This document shows, piece after piece, positions 36,769-44,981 of a stretch of 64,000 nucleotides of DNA. The stretch's first letter is position 1. Each line of letters starts with the position of its first letter. A program made the translations under genes and the position numbers. The stretch comes from Enterobacter bugandensis. GTDB lineage: Bacteria; Pseudomonadota; Gammaproteobacteria; Enterobacterales; Enterobacteriaceae. Where the stretch lies: assembly GCF_900324475.1 (NCBI RefSeq), contig NZ_LT992502.1:1922001-1986000 (forward strand), read 5' to 3'. Below the pieces are notes generated by a model. That model made no database searches, was not told the DNA's origin, and saw nothing but the letters and a program-made list of their open reading frames with translations.

Positions 36769-37884
36769 TTAATGGGTATTCTTTTCTTCCAGCTCTTCCA
36801 GCTCGCTCAGAATCACGTCCGGGTCGGTTCCAGGCGGTGGCACTTCATGAACCCAGGCGGAGAACAGACGCCAGGTAACGGCGAGCAGCACCGGGCCAAT
36901 GAACAGACCGATCATCCCGAAAGCAATCAACCCGCCGATAACCCCGGAGAGGATCAGGATCAGCGGCAGGTCTGCGCCCATGCGGATGAGGATGGGGCGA
37001 ATCACGTTATCCATGGTGCCAACCACGCAGCTCCAGACCAGCAGAACCGTTCCCCACGTGGTATCACCCGTCCAGTAAAGCCAGATAATGCTCGGAACCA
37101 GTACCAGCAGCGGCCCCAGTTGCGCAAGGCAAGTCATCAGCATGACTACGGTAAAGACGGTGGCGTACGGTACGCCGGAAATCGCCAGGCCGATACCGCC
37201 CAGCACCGCCTGCACCAGCGCCGTCACCACGACGCCCAGGGCGACCGCGCGCACGGCCTGCGCGGCCAGCAGCACCGCGGCGTCACCCCGTTTTCCCGCC
37301 AGGCGGGTGGCAAAGTGACGAACGCCTAAAGCCACCTGCTCACCGCGCCAGTAAAGCAGGGCGCTGAAGACCAGCATCAGGGTACAGTGCATCATAAAGC
37401 GGCCGATATGTGCGGCCTGACCGACAAACCAGGTGGTGGTGGTGCCAATATACGGACGCACTTTCGCCATCAGCGCGCTGCCGCCCATCTCCAGCAGGCT
37501 ATGCCAGCCGCTGTAAAGCTTAGCGCCCACGACCGGAATGCTGTTCAGCCAGCCGAGGTCCGGCAGCGTCAGGTCGCCGCTTGTCACGGCGCGGATCACC
37601 GGGCCGCTGGAGTCGACAAGGCTGTTTACCAGCAGCGCAATTGGAATAATAAACAGCAGGAACAGCAGCAGCGTCATCACCAGCACGGCCAGTCCGCGGC
37701 GGCCAAACAGCAGTTTCTGCAAGCGCAGCAGCAAAGGCCACGTGGCGACGACAACGGTCGCAGCCCAGGCGAAGCCGAGAATAAAGGGTTGAACAATCCA
37801 CAGACACGCAATAATCATGAGGGCCAGGAACAGCACCGACAGCAGAATTTGCGCAACATCTCTGGGCTGGCGAAGATTGACCAT
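36769..37884 (-). CDS. ydiK: AI-2E family transporter YdiK
   Basis: A 371-residue inner-membrane protein with about eight hydrophobic segments, matching E. coli YdiK in length and sequence (MVNLRQPRDVAQILLSVLF, VRPYIGTTTTWFVGQAAHIG, DNVIRPILIRMGADLPLILI). The start at MVNLRQ is chosen; an open stretch of 59 codons upstream is not conserved. The AI-2E transporter family includes exporters, but the substrate of YdiK is unknown. A PurR-like box lies between it and divergent ydiJ. Confidence 0.94.
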   Translation of the reverse strand: MVNLRQPRDVAQILLSVLFLALMIIACLWIVQPFILGFAWAATVVVATWPLLLRLQKLLFGRRGLAVLVMTLLLFLLFIIPIALLVNSLVDSSGPVIRAVTSGDLTLPDLGWLNSIPVVGAKLYSGWHSLLEMGGSALMAKVRPYIGTTTTWFVGQAAHIGRFMMHCTLMLVFSALLYWRGEQVALGVRHFATRLAGKRGDAAVLLAAQAVRAVALGVVVTALVQAVLGGIGLAISGVPYATVFTVVMLMTCLAQLGPLLVLVPSIIWLYWTGDTTWGTVLLVWSCVVGTMDNVIRPILIRMGADLPLILILSGVIGGLIAFGMIGLFIGPVLLAVTWRLFSAWVHEVPPPGTDPDVILSELEELEEKNTH

Positions 37885-38042
37885 AAATGAAACTTTCCTT
37901 AAAAGAACGCCAGTACCACTGGCGGGAATGGAAAACCGCGTCTCTCTTATCATTAGCGATCGCAGCGGTTTTTGACAGGCGAATTCTGCCTGTAATTCAG
38001 CAGAGATTATAAGAAAAAAATGTGATAAAACTTTTAAGATAC

Positions 38043-38058
38043 ACGCAAACGATTCCCA
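38043..38058. promoter_or_regulatory. PurR box candidate between ydiK and ydiJ
   Basis: ACGCAAACGATTCCCA agrees with the PurR consensus ANGCAANCGNTTNCNT at all but the last fixed position. E. coli ydiK is a known PurR target, so the site is in the expected place. Confidence 0.65.
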
Positions 38059-38082
38059 CAACTCTAATTAGGGTCGACAGTA

Positions 38083-41000
38083 ATGATCCCACAGATTTCT
38101 CAGGCACCTGGCGTCGTTCAGCTGGTGCTTAATTTTTTGCAGGCACTGGAGCAACAGGGTTTTACAGGTGATACCGCCACGAACTATGCCGACAGGCTGA
38201 CGATGGCAACCGATAACAGTATCTACCAGCTTCTTCCCGATGCGGTCGTTTTCCCTCGTTCCACGGCCGACGTGGCGCTTATCGCCCGGCTGGCAACGCA
38301 GGAGCGGTTTGCCTCTCTGGTCTTCACGCCGCGCGGCGGTGGCACCGGAACTAACGGTCAGGCGCTGAACCAGGGCATCATTATTGATATGTCGCGCTAT
38401 ATGAACCGCATCATTGAGATCAACCCCGAAGAGGGATGGGTGCGGGTTGAGGCGGGCGTTATCAAAGATCAGCTTAATCAGTACCTCAAGCCTTACGGCT
38501 ACTTTTTTGCCCCTGAACTCTCCACCAGCAACCGCGCAACCATCGGGGGGATGATCAACACCGATGCCTCCGGGCAGGGGTCGCTGGTCTACGGTAAAAC
38601 CTCCGATCACGTGATGGGCGTGCGGGCAGTATTGTTAGGCGGAGATATCCTTGATACCCAGCCGATGCCGGTCGAACTGGCGGAAACGCTGGGTAAAGAT
38701 AACACCACCAGCGGGCGCATCTACCGCACCGTGCTGGAGCGCTGCCGCGACAACCGCCAGCTTATTCTCGACAAATTCCCCAAACTGAACCGCTTCTTAA
38801 CGGGCTACGACCTGCGCCACGTGTTTAACGACGACCTGACGCAGTTTGATTTAACCCGCGTGCTGACCGGCTCCGAAGGAACGCTGGCGTTTATTACCGA
38901 GGCGCGGCTGGATATCACCCGCCTGCCGAAGGTGCGTCGCCTGGTGAACGTCAAATATGACTCCTTCGACTCCGCGCTGCGCAATGCGCCGTTTATGGTG
39001 GAAGCGCAGGCGCTGTCGGTGGAAACCGTCGACTCTAAGGTGCTGAATCTGGCGCGGGAAGATATCGTCTGGCACTCCGTGCGCGAGCTGATTACCGACG
39101 TGCCGGACAAAGAGATGCTTGGCCTCAACATCGTGGAATTTGCCGGTGATGACGCGGAGCTGATTGAAAGCCAGGTGACGACGCTCTGCCAGCGCCTGGA
39201 TGAGCTGATTGCTCATGGCGAAGGCGGCGTGATTGGCTGGCAGCTTTGTCACGATCTGGCCGGTATCGAGCGTATTTACGCCATGCGTAAAAAAGCCGTG
39301 GGTCTGCTTGGCAATGCGAAAGGGGCGGCGAAGCCGATTCCGTTTGCCGAAGACACCTGCGTGCCGCCCGAGCATCTGGCGGATTATATCGTCGAGTTTC
39401 GCGCCCTGCTGGACGGCCACGGCCTGAGCTACGGCATGTTCGGCCACGTGGATGCCGGGGTGCTTCACGTGCGTCCGGCGCTGGACATGTGCGACCCGCA
39501 GCAGGAGATCCTGATGAAGCAGATCTCCGACGACGTCGTGGCCTTGACCGCCAAATACGGCGGTCTGCTGTGGGGGGAGCACGGGAAAGGGTTCCGCGCG
39601 GAATACAGCCCGGCGTTCTTCGGGGAGCAGCTTTACGCGGAGCTGCGCAAGGTCAAAGCGGCGTTCGACCCGGATAACCGCCTCAATCCGGGGAAAATCT
39701 GCCCGCCTGAAGGGGTGGACGCGCCGATGCTCCAGGTGGATGCCGTTAAGCGCGGTACGTATGACAGACAGATCCCGATTGCGGTGCGCTCGTCCTGGCG
39801 CGGCGCGATGGAGTGTAACGGCAACGGCCTGTGCTTTAACTTTGACGTGAAAAGCCCGATGTGCCCGTCAATGAAAATCACCAGCAACCGCATTCACTCG
39901 CCGAAAGGGCGTGCGACGCTGGTGCGCGAGTGGCTGCGTCTGCTGGCGGACCGCGGCGTCGATCCCCTGAAGCTGGAGCAGGAGCTGCCGGAAAAACGGG
40001 CCAGCCTGCGCTCGCTGATTGAGCGCACCCGCAACAGCTGGCATGCCAATAAGGGCGAGTATGATTTCTCCCATGAGGTGAAAGAGGCGATGTCCGGCTG
40101 TCTGGCCTGTAAAGCCTGCTCTACCCAGTGCCCGATTAAAATCGACGTGCCGGAATTCCGCTCGCGTTTCCTGCAGCTCTACCACACCCGCTATCTGCGC
40201 CCGGTGCGCGATCATCTGGTGGCGACGGTGGAAAGCTACGCGCCACTGATGGCGCGCGCGCCGAAGACCTTTAACTTCTTTATCAATCAGCCGCTGGTGC
40301 GCAAGCTTTCCGAAAAGCATATCGGCATGGTCGATCTGCCGTTGTTGTCGGTGCCGTCGCTGCAGCGCCAGCTCGTCGGCCACCGCTCGGCGAACATGAC
40401 CCTGGAACAGCTCGAAGCGCTTACTCCTGAGCAAAAAGCGAAGGTGGTGCTGGTGGTCCAGGATCCGTTCACCAGCTACTACGACGCGCAGGTGGTCGCT
40501 GACTTCATCCGCCTGGTTGAAAAACTGGGCTATCAGCCTGTAGTGCTGCCGTTCTCGCCAAACGGCAAGGCGCAGCACATTAAAGGCTTCCTGAACCGCT
40601 TTGCGAAAACGGCGCAAAAAACCGCTGATTTTCTCAACCGGATCGCCGAACTTGGGATGCCGATGGTCGGCGTCGATCCGGCGCTGGTGCTTTGCTATCG
40701 CGATGAATACAAGCAGACGCTGGGTGATAAGCGCGGCGATTTCCACGTCATGCTGGTGCACGAGTGGCTGCCGGCAGCCCTGGAAGAGAAGGCCATTCAG
40801 GAGGCGGGCGGTGAACCGTGGTATCTGTTCGGACACTGTACGGAAGTGACGGCGCTGCCCGGCGCCCCGGCGCAATGGGCGTCTATTTTTGCGCGTTTCG
40901 GCGCGCAGCTGGAGAGCGTCAGCGTGGGCTGCTGCGGCATGGCGGGCACCTACGGCCACGAGGTGAAAAACCACGCCAACTCGCTCGGCATTTATGAGCT

Positions 41001-41139
41001 GTCGTGGCATCAGGCGATGCAGCGATTGCCAAGAAACCGCTGCCTGGCGACGGGCTACTCCTGCCGCAGCCAGGTGAAACGGGTTGAGGGTAACGGCGTA
41101 CGCCACCCATTACAGGCTTTACTGGAGATAATTGGATGA
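38083..41139 (+). CDS. ydiJ: FAD- and Fe-S-linked D-2-hydroxyacid dehydrogenase YdiJ
   Basis: A 1018-residue oxidoreductase; E. coli YdiJ has been described as a D-2-hydroxyglutarate dehydrogenase. The N-terminal half is an FAD-binding PCMH domain (FTPRGGGTGTNGQAL, TIGGMINTDASGQGS) with the FAD-oxidase C domain (YGMFGHVDAGVLHVRP). The C-terminal half has a ferredoxin-like cluster motif CLACKACSTQCPIKIDVP and a CCG-type cysteine motif (GCCGMAGTYGHE). The fused layout resembles glycolate oxidase GlcD plus GlcF in one chain. It overlaps menI by 4 nt. Confidence 0.94.
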   Translation: MIPQISQAPGVVQLVLNFLQALEQQGFTGDTATNYADRLTMATDNSIYQLLPDAVVFPRSTADVALIARLATQERFASLVFTPRGGGTGTNGQALNQGIIIDMSRYMNRIIEINPEEGWVRVEAGVIKDQLNQYLKPYGYFFAPELSTSNRATIGGMINTDASGQGSLVYGKTSDHVMGVRAVLLGGDILDTQPMPVELAETLGKDNTTSGRIYRTVLERCRDNRQLILDKFPKLNRFLTGYDLRHVFNDDLTQFDLTRVLTGSEGTLAFITEARLDITRLPKVRRLVNVKYDSFDSALRNAPFMVEAQALSVETVDSKVLNLAREDIVWHSVRELITDVPDKEMLGLNIVEFAGDDAELIESQVTTLCQRLDELIAHGEGGVIGWQLCHDLAGIERIYAMRKKAVGLLGNAKGAAKPIPFAEDTCVPPEHLADYIVEFRALLDGHGLSYGMFGHVDAGVLHVRPALDMCDPQQEILMKQISDDVVALTAKYGGLLWGEHGKGFRAEYSPAFFGEQLYAELRKVKAAFDPDNRLNPGKICPPEGVDAPMLQVDAVKRGTYDRQIPIAVRSSWRGAMECNGNGLCFNFDVKSPMCPSMKITSNRIHSPKGRATLVREWLRLLADRGVDPLKLEQELPEKRASLRSLIERTRNSWHANKGEYDFSHEVKEAMSGCLACKACSTQCPIKIDVPEFRSRFLQLYHTRYLRPVRDHLVATVESYAPLMARAPKTFNFFINQPLVRKLSEKHIGMVDLPLLSVPSLQRQLVGHRSANMTLEQLEALTPEQKAKVVLVVQDPFTSYYDAQVVADFIRLVEKLGYQPVVLPFSPNGKAQHIKGFLNRFAKTAQKTADFLNRIAELGMPMVGVDPALVLCYRDEYKQTLGDKRGDFHVMLVHEWLPAALEEKAIQEAGGEPWYLFGHCTEVTALPGAPAQWASIFARFGAQLESVSVGCCGMAGTYGHEVKNHANSLGIYELSWHQAMQRLPRNRCLATGYSCRSQVKRVEGNGVRHPLQALLEIIG

Positions 41140-41546
41140 TCTGGAAACGTGCCGTCACGCTGCAGGCGCTAAACGCCATGGGCGAGGGGAATATGGTGGG
41201 GCTACTGGATATCCAGTTCACCCGCATTGGGGAAGACAATCTGGAGGCGACGATGCCTGTCGATAGTCGCACCCATCAGCCGTTTGGCCTGTTGCACGGC
41301 GGGGCTTCCGTCGTGCTGGCGGAAACCCTGGGCTCCGTCGCGGGATATCTCTGCACCGAAGGCGAACAGAAGGTGGTCGGGCTTGAGGTGAATGCCAACC
41401 ACATTCGCTCGGTGCGCAGCGGGCGCGTGCGCGGTATCTGCCGCGCGCTGCATGCTGGTAGCCGCCACCAGGTGTGGCAGATTGATATTCTCGACGAGCA
41501 GGATCGCCTGTGCTGCTCGTCGCGTCTGACGACGGCGGTCGTGTAA
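41136..41546 (+). CDS. menI: 1,4-dihydroxy-2-naphthoyl-CoA hydrolase
   Basis: A hot-dog fold thioesterase of 136 residues that releases DHNA in menaquinone synthesis. THQPFGLLHGGASVVLAET is the family signature, with the catalytic Glu in the LAET segment. The start matches E. coli MenI (MIWKR). The ATG overlaps the ydiJ stop (ATGA), so translation is coupled. Specificity beyond DHNA-CoA cannot be excluded. Confidence 0.93.
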   Translation: MIWKRAVTLQALNAMGEGNMVGLLDIQFTRIGEDNLEATMPVDSRTHQPFGLLHGGASVVLAETLGSVAGYLCTEGEQKVVGLEVNANHIRSVRSGRVRGICRALHAGSRHQVWQIDILDEQDRLCCSSRLTTAVV

Positions 41547-41631
41547 AGTTTTCAGATGAATTGCCTTTGGTCAAAAACTAGCCAGCATGTTGTGATATAC
41601 TGGTCAGGATTTGTACATAAGCGAGGACATC

Positions 41632-41826
41632 ATGGATACTGAAATAACCCCAACACAGCTGGCAATTGAATATTTACGTCGCGATAAGAGCAACCTGTCT
41701 CCGGCGCAGTACCTGAAAAAGCTGAAACAGCTTGAGCTGGAGTTCACGGATCTGCTGGCGCTCTCTTCGAATGAACTGAAAGAAGAGATCTACTTTGCCT
41801 GGCGGTTGGGCGTTCACGTCCATTGA
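41632..41826 (+). CDS. ydiH: Conserved small protein YdiH
   Basis: 64 residues, similar to the 62-residue E. coli YdiH (TPTQLAIEYLRRDKSNLSPA, LKKLKQLELEFTDLLALSS, EEIYFAWRLGVH). The ATG at MDTEITPTQ follows a GAGGA site; an upstream in-frame ATG is less likely. It is a helical, charged protein without known function, followed by a terminator. Confidence 0.88.
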   Translation: MDTEITPTQLAIEYLRRDKSNLSPAQYLKKLKQLELEFTDLLALSSNELKEEIYFAWRLGVHVH

Positions 41827-41843
41827 GTGAGTGTTGTTGAACA

Positions 41844-41865
41844 GGCCGCGAGTGCGGCCTTTTTT
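41844..41865 (+). terminator. Rho-independent terminator after ydiH
   Basis: GGCCGC and GCGGCC pair around GAGT, followed by six Ts. It stands between two converging genes. Confidence 0.92.
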
Positions 41866-41876
41866 GTGTCTGACAT

Positions 41877-42506
41877 TCAGTATTTAGCGGGGAGCTTGTT
41901 GATTTTAATAAGCCTGCCTTCTTCCATTTCGATAAATCCGCCGGTTTTTAAATCCGCCAGAATGCGCATTACGCCGCTGCGGGAGAGCTGGGTTTTCTCC
42001 CGAATATACCTTTCCGCCGTTACGCTGCTGCGATAACTTTCATCTTCCTCCATCAGCTTTATCAGCTGCTGGCGAATCATCTCATATGCCGTCGGTGCGC
42101 CCTGCGGCATCACGTTGTTATAAAGCCGGCTATAGACAAACATCAGTTGTTTTGAGAGCAGGCCCCATAGCGCCTTTTCCTTGATAATCTCATTCACCCG
42201 CTCGGTGGTGAGTGTTCCTATCAGGCACGGGCTAACGGTCTTCAGGTAATCATTGAAATAGATATCTGTCAGATTAGCGAGACCGAAAAGGGCGGGGCTG
42301 CGGGCCGTGGAGAGCATCATGTCGTCGCTTCTTCTGTAGATAGCGACCGTCCCCTCAAGAATTAAATAGCACATTCCCTGACCGTTGATCTGAAGATCGA
42401 GCCGCTCACCGCGAGCGGTGCGTCGCGTTGTGCAATCAGGCAGTAAGTGAGAAATAAGCTCTTGTGCGTAGGGCGAGCCACGGTGAGACTTTTCTGGAAG
42501 GGACAT
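41877..42506 (-). CDS. CRP/IprA-like transcriptional regulator (first paralogue)
   Basis: 209 residues: an N-terminal cyclic-nucleotide-binding-like beta domain (GMCYLILEGTVAIYRRSDDM) and a C-terminal winged helix (TAERYIREKTQLSRSGVMRI, LADLKTGGFIEMEEGRLIKI). The usual cAMP-binding phosphate-cassette residues are not seen. The ending SRSGVMRILADLKTGGFI matches the next gene's, so the two are paralogues. Its location beside a fimbrial operon suggests a role in its control. A weak ribosome-binding site precedes the ATG. Confidence 0.85.
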   Translation of the reverse strand: MSLPEKSHRGSPYAQELISHLLPDCTTRRTARGERLDLQINGQGMCYLILEGTVAIYRRSDDMMLSTARSPALFGLANLTDIYFNDYLKTVSPCLIGTLTTERVNEIIKEKALWGLLSKQLMFVYSRLYNNVMPQGAPTAYEMIRQQLIKLMEEDESYRSSVTAERYIREKTQLSRSGVMRILADLKTGGFIEMEEGRLIKINKLPAKY

Positions 42507-42575
42507 GGTAGCCGGTAACCTTAAAAATAACCTGGCTAATTATAGCGTTTCTCGCCGGGACAGGCACGGTGGCAA

Positions 42576-43235
42576 TCAATATTTGCGTGGCAGATGGTGA
42601 ATTTCAAGCAGCACGCCGCGCTCCATGGTGATGTACTTGCCGGTCCGCAGTTCCGACAGAATACGCATAATTCCGCTACGTGAAAGATACGTCCGGCTTT
42701 TGATGTAGGCTGCCGCCGTTGTATTTTGCCGTATGGCGTCCGGCTCTTGCATCAGCTCAACAAGCTGGAAGCGGATGATATCGTAAGCAGACATTTGCGA
42801 TATTTGTGCACAATGTTCGTATACCCGCGAGGCGGTATAAATAAGCAGTTTTGAGAAGTGCTCCCATAAATCGTACTGGGACACTATTTGATTGAAACTC
42901 TCCAGCGAGACGCGCGCGATCTCGGCAGTCTCCAGTGCCCTGACGTACAGGTGCTCAGAGGAAAACTGGCTGCTGACGCCCAGAATAAAAGGCGCAGATT
43001 CAGAATTTAACACAATACCGTCGCCGCGACGATGAAGCGCCACGCTGCCCTGGATTAACAAAAAACACTGCCGGACATTATCTTTATAATAATGTATCGT
43101 CTCCCCCCGACCGATGATCATTCTGCTGGCGGCTGGCAGCACATGTTTAATCAGGGTGTCTATATCGGCGAAGGGCTTTAAATCCAGAACTGAGGATTGA
43201 TAATTATTCAGTGGGGTGGTTAAACGTGTATTCAT
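42576..43235 (-). CDS. CRP/IprA-like transcriptional regulator (second paralogue)
   Basis: 219 residues from the ATG at MNTRLTTPLN, preceded by GAGGTATCTT; 60 further in-frame residues upstream are not family-like. It has the same two-domain plan as its neighbour: a beta domain (RQCFLLIQGSVALHRRGDGI) and a winged helix (AAAYIKSRTYLSRSGIMRIL, SELRTGKYITMERGVLLEIH). It faces the fimbrial operon across 418 bp with three palindromes and is a good candidate to bind them. Confidence 0.85.
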   Translation of the reverse strand: MNTRLTTPLNNYQSSVLDLKPFADIDTLIKHVLPAASRMIIGRGETIHYYKDNVRQCFLLIQGSVALHRRGDGIVLNSESAPFILGVSSQFSSEHLYVRALETAEIARVSLESFNQIVSQYDLWEHFSKLLIYTASRVYEHCAQISQMSAYDIIRFQLVELMQEPDAIRQNTTAAAYIKSRTYLSRSGIMRILSELRTGKYITMERGVLLEIHHLPRKY

Positions 43236-43328
43236 AAGATACCTCACATCGACTTCTTGTGTGATCAATTTTTGATCTGCAGAGGGAATTATCTTAAAAA
43301 CGAAGAACTCAGGGAATATTCTGGTGAG

Positions 43329-43479
43329 GTCTAAAAGTAGACCGGGAGTCCTTATGGGGCTAACTGGTTGAATGTAAATAAAAAATGCGCAAGGTCTAAT
43401 AATAGACTTCTGCAATATAAGATAAGATTTTGCTGACGTAAATGTTGAGTTTTCGTTAAATCAGAGTCTACAGCTAGAC
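43329..43479. promoter_or_regulatory. Three GTCTA-N4-TAGAC palindromes in the fimbrial control region
   Basis: The copies lie at 43329-43342 (spacer AAAG), 43394-43407 (ATAA) and 43466-43479 (CAGC). Centres are 65 and 72 bp apart, about six and seven turns of the helix. All three lie in the AT-rich spacer between the second CRP-like regulator and the major pilin gene. The conserved 5-bp arms with exactly four bases between them suggest binding sites of one dimeric regulator. Confidence 0.75.
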
Positions 43480-43653
43480 CATCTAAAAGTTGTACTCATT
43501 AAAATGATTATATAAATTTTGACCAGTCAGTCAGGAAGACCTTAAGCCATTCAGCGAAAAATAAAAGAACCCTTAGCGATTCTTTTATCGGTCTTCTGTT
43601 GCTTGAATTTCAATAATAAATAAAGTTATCCCGTGAACAGGAAAATGAACATT

Positions 43654-44184
43654 ATGAAAAAGAGTATTATTTTAGCGATGGTTGCGACGGGTTCAGCCTT
43701 AATGATGGGCAATGTTCTCGCCGCCGCAGGAACCGTTAATTTTTATGGTAACATCCTGGATTCAGCCTGCGACGTGGCTGTTGCTTCTCAAAACCAAGTG
43801 GTCGTATTAGGCGATTATTATAAAACAGAATTCCCGACAACGGGTTCCAGAACGGCGGCAACGAAATTCGATATTATTCTGAAGAACTGCCCGGTTACGG
43901 TCACCAGTGCCAAAGTTCGTTTTGACGGTACGCCTGACCTGACCAACGCCGATCTGCTGGCGATTGATACCTCTGTCGCCGGGGCGGCAACGGGTGTTGC
44001 CATTAATTTGATGACCGCTGATAAAGCCGATCTGCCATTGCACGGCAGCAACGGCTACAACTATGTACTGAGCAGCACCGCAGACAATACGCTGAATTTC
44101 TATGCACAGTATATTTCAACGGCGGCATCGGTAACGGCGGGTCCTGCCAACTCCGTCGCTAACTTCTCCGTTGTTTACAACTAG
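43654..44184 (+). CDS. Fimbrial major subunit
   Basis: 176 residues from the ATG at MKKSIILAMVATGSALMMGN; ATG and GTG codons three and seven codons upstream are possible but the first is too close to the AGGA site. The signal ends at VLAAAG. The mature pilin has the usual type 1-like layout: an N-terminal donor strand (GTVNFYGNILDSACDV), a disulphide pair (SACDV and LKNCPV), and a C-terminal beta strand ending in a penultimate tyrosine (VVYN). A GC-rich hairpin follows, which would favour high pilin expression relative to the genes behind it. Confidence 0.93.
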   Translation: MKKSIILAMVATGSALMMGNVLAAAGTVNFYGNILDSACDVAVASQNQVVVLGDYYKTEFPTTGSRTAATKFDIILKNCPVTVTSAKVRFDGTPDLTNADLLAIDTSVAGAATGVAINLMTADKADLPLHGSNGYNYVLSSTADNTLNFYAQYISTAASVTAGPANSVANFSVVYN

Positions 44185-44225
44185 TCATTAAGCAGAACAA
44201 GAGTCAGCTCCGCGAGGCGCTGCGC

Positions 44226-44251
44226 GGGGGCATAAACTGCCCCCTTGTTTT
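44226..44251 (+). terminator. Hairpin between pilin and chaperone genes (partial terminator)
   Basis: GGGGGCA and TGCCCCC pair around TAAAC, followed by TTGTTTT. As in other chaperone-usher operons, such a hairpin may let only part of the transcripts run on and stabilise the pilin mRNA. Confidence 0.75.
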
Positions 44252-44263
44252 AAGAGGTCCAAA

Positions 44264-44941
44264 ATGAATTTTATTAGCAAAACCCTGCTGAGTGCGGCGG
44301 TTATTACTGTATCTGTTTCGCATGCTTATGCCGGGGTTATTATTGGTGGTACCCGCGTAATTTTTGATGGCGGGAAAAAAGAGGCATCCATCAGTGTAAA
44401 CAATGCGGATGCCGCCCCTTATTTAATCCAGTCCTGGGTCGACATGCCAGAGGGTAATGCTAATAAAGCACCTTTTATCGTCACGCCACCTTTGTACAGA
44501 CTGAACGGCGGCCAGCAAAATATTGAACGGATTTTAATTTCCGGCTCACTGCCGCAGGATATAGAAAGCCTCTTCTGGTTAAATATTAAAGCGATACCTT
44601 CAGCGAGCAAACAGGCAAACTCGTTACAAATTGCCGTTAAAACACGTATTAAGCTTATTTATCGCCCGACAAGCCTGAAGGCGTCAACACCGGAAGAACA
44701 GGCGAATAAATTAACCTGGTCCCGGAGCGGAAACAACCTTCAGGTCACAAATCCTACACCGTATGTGATCAACTTTAATGAAATAAGCGTCGGCGGTAAA
44801 AAGCTGGAGGATGTTTCCTGGGTTGCACCTGGCGCAGTGGCAGCATTTCGCTTACCGCCAGGCGTTAATGGCAATCAGATCGTATTTAAAGTGATTAACG
44901 ATTATGGCAGCCCGGGAATAATACATCAGGCCAGCTTTTAG
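44264..44941 (+). CDS. Periplasmic fimbrial chaperone (PapD family)
   Basis: 225 residues with a signal peptide (MNFISKTLLSAAVITVSVSH and AYA). The PapD features are present: the conserved Arg in GGTRVIFDGG and Lys in IAVKTRIKLIYRP that anchor the subunit C-terminus, the F1-G1 donor strand between them, and the second Ig-like domain (NPTPYVINFNEISVGGK). It folds and escorts pilins to the usher encoded next. Confidence 0.95.
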   Translation: MNFISKTLLSAAVITVSVSHAYAGVIIGGTRVIFDGGKKEASISVNNADAAPYLIQSWVDMPEGNANKAPFIVTPPLYRLNGGQQNIERILISGSLPQDIESLFWLNIKAIPSASKQANSLQIAVKTRIKLIYRPTSLKASTPEEQANKLTWSRSGNNLQVTNPTPYVINFNEISVGGKKLEDVSWVAPGAVAAFRLPPGVNGNQIVFKVINDYGSPGIIHQASF

Positions 44942-44981
44942 TTCCTGAGAAAAGTGGCATCCGCAATATCGAGTCAGGTTT

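Noticed and set aside
39868..41106. A 412-codon minus-strand frame opposite ydiJ
   Set aside because: Rich in Arg, His and Gln as typical for the complement of GC-rich genes; no start signal.
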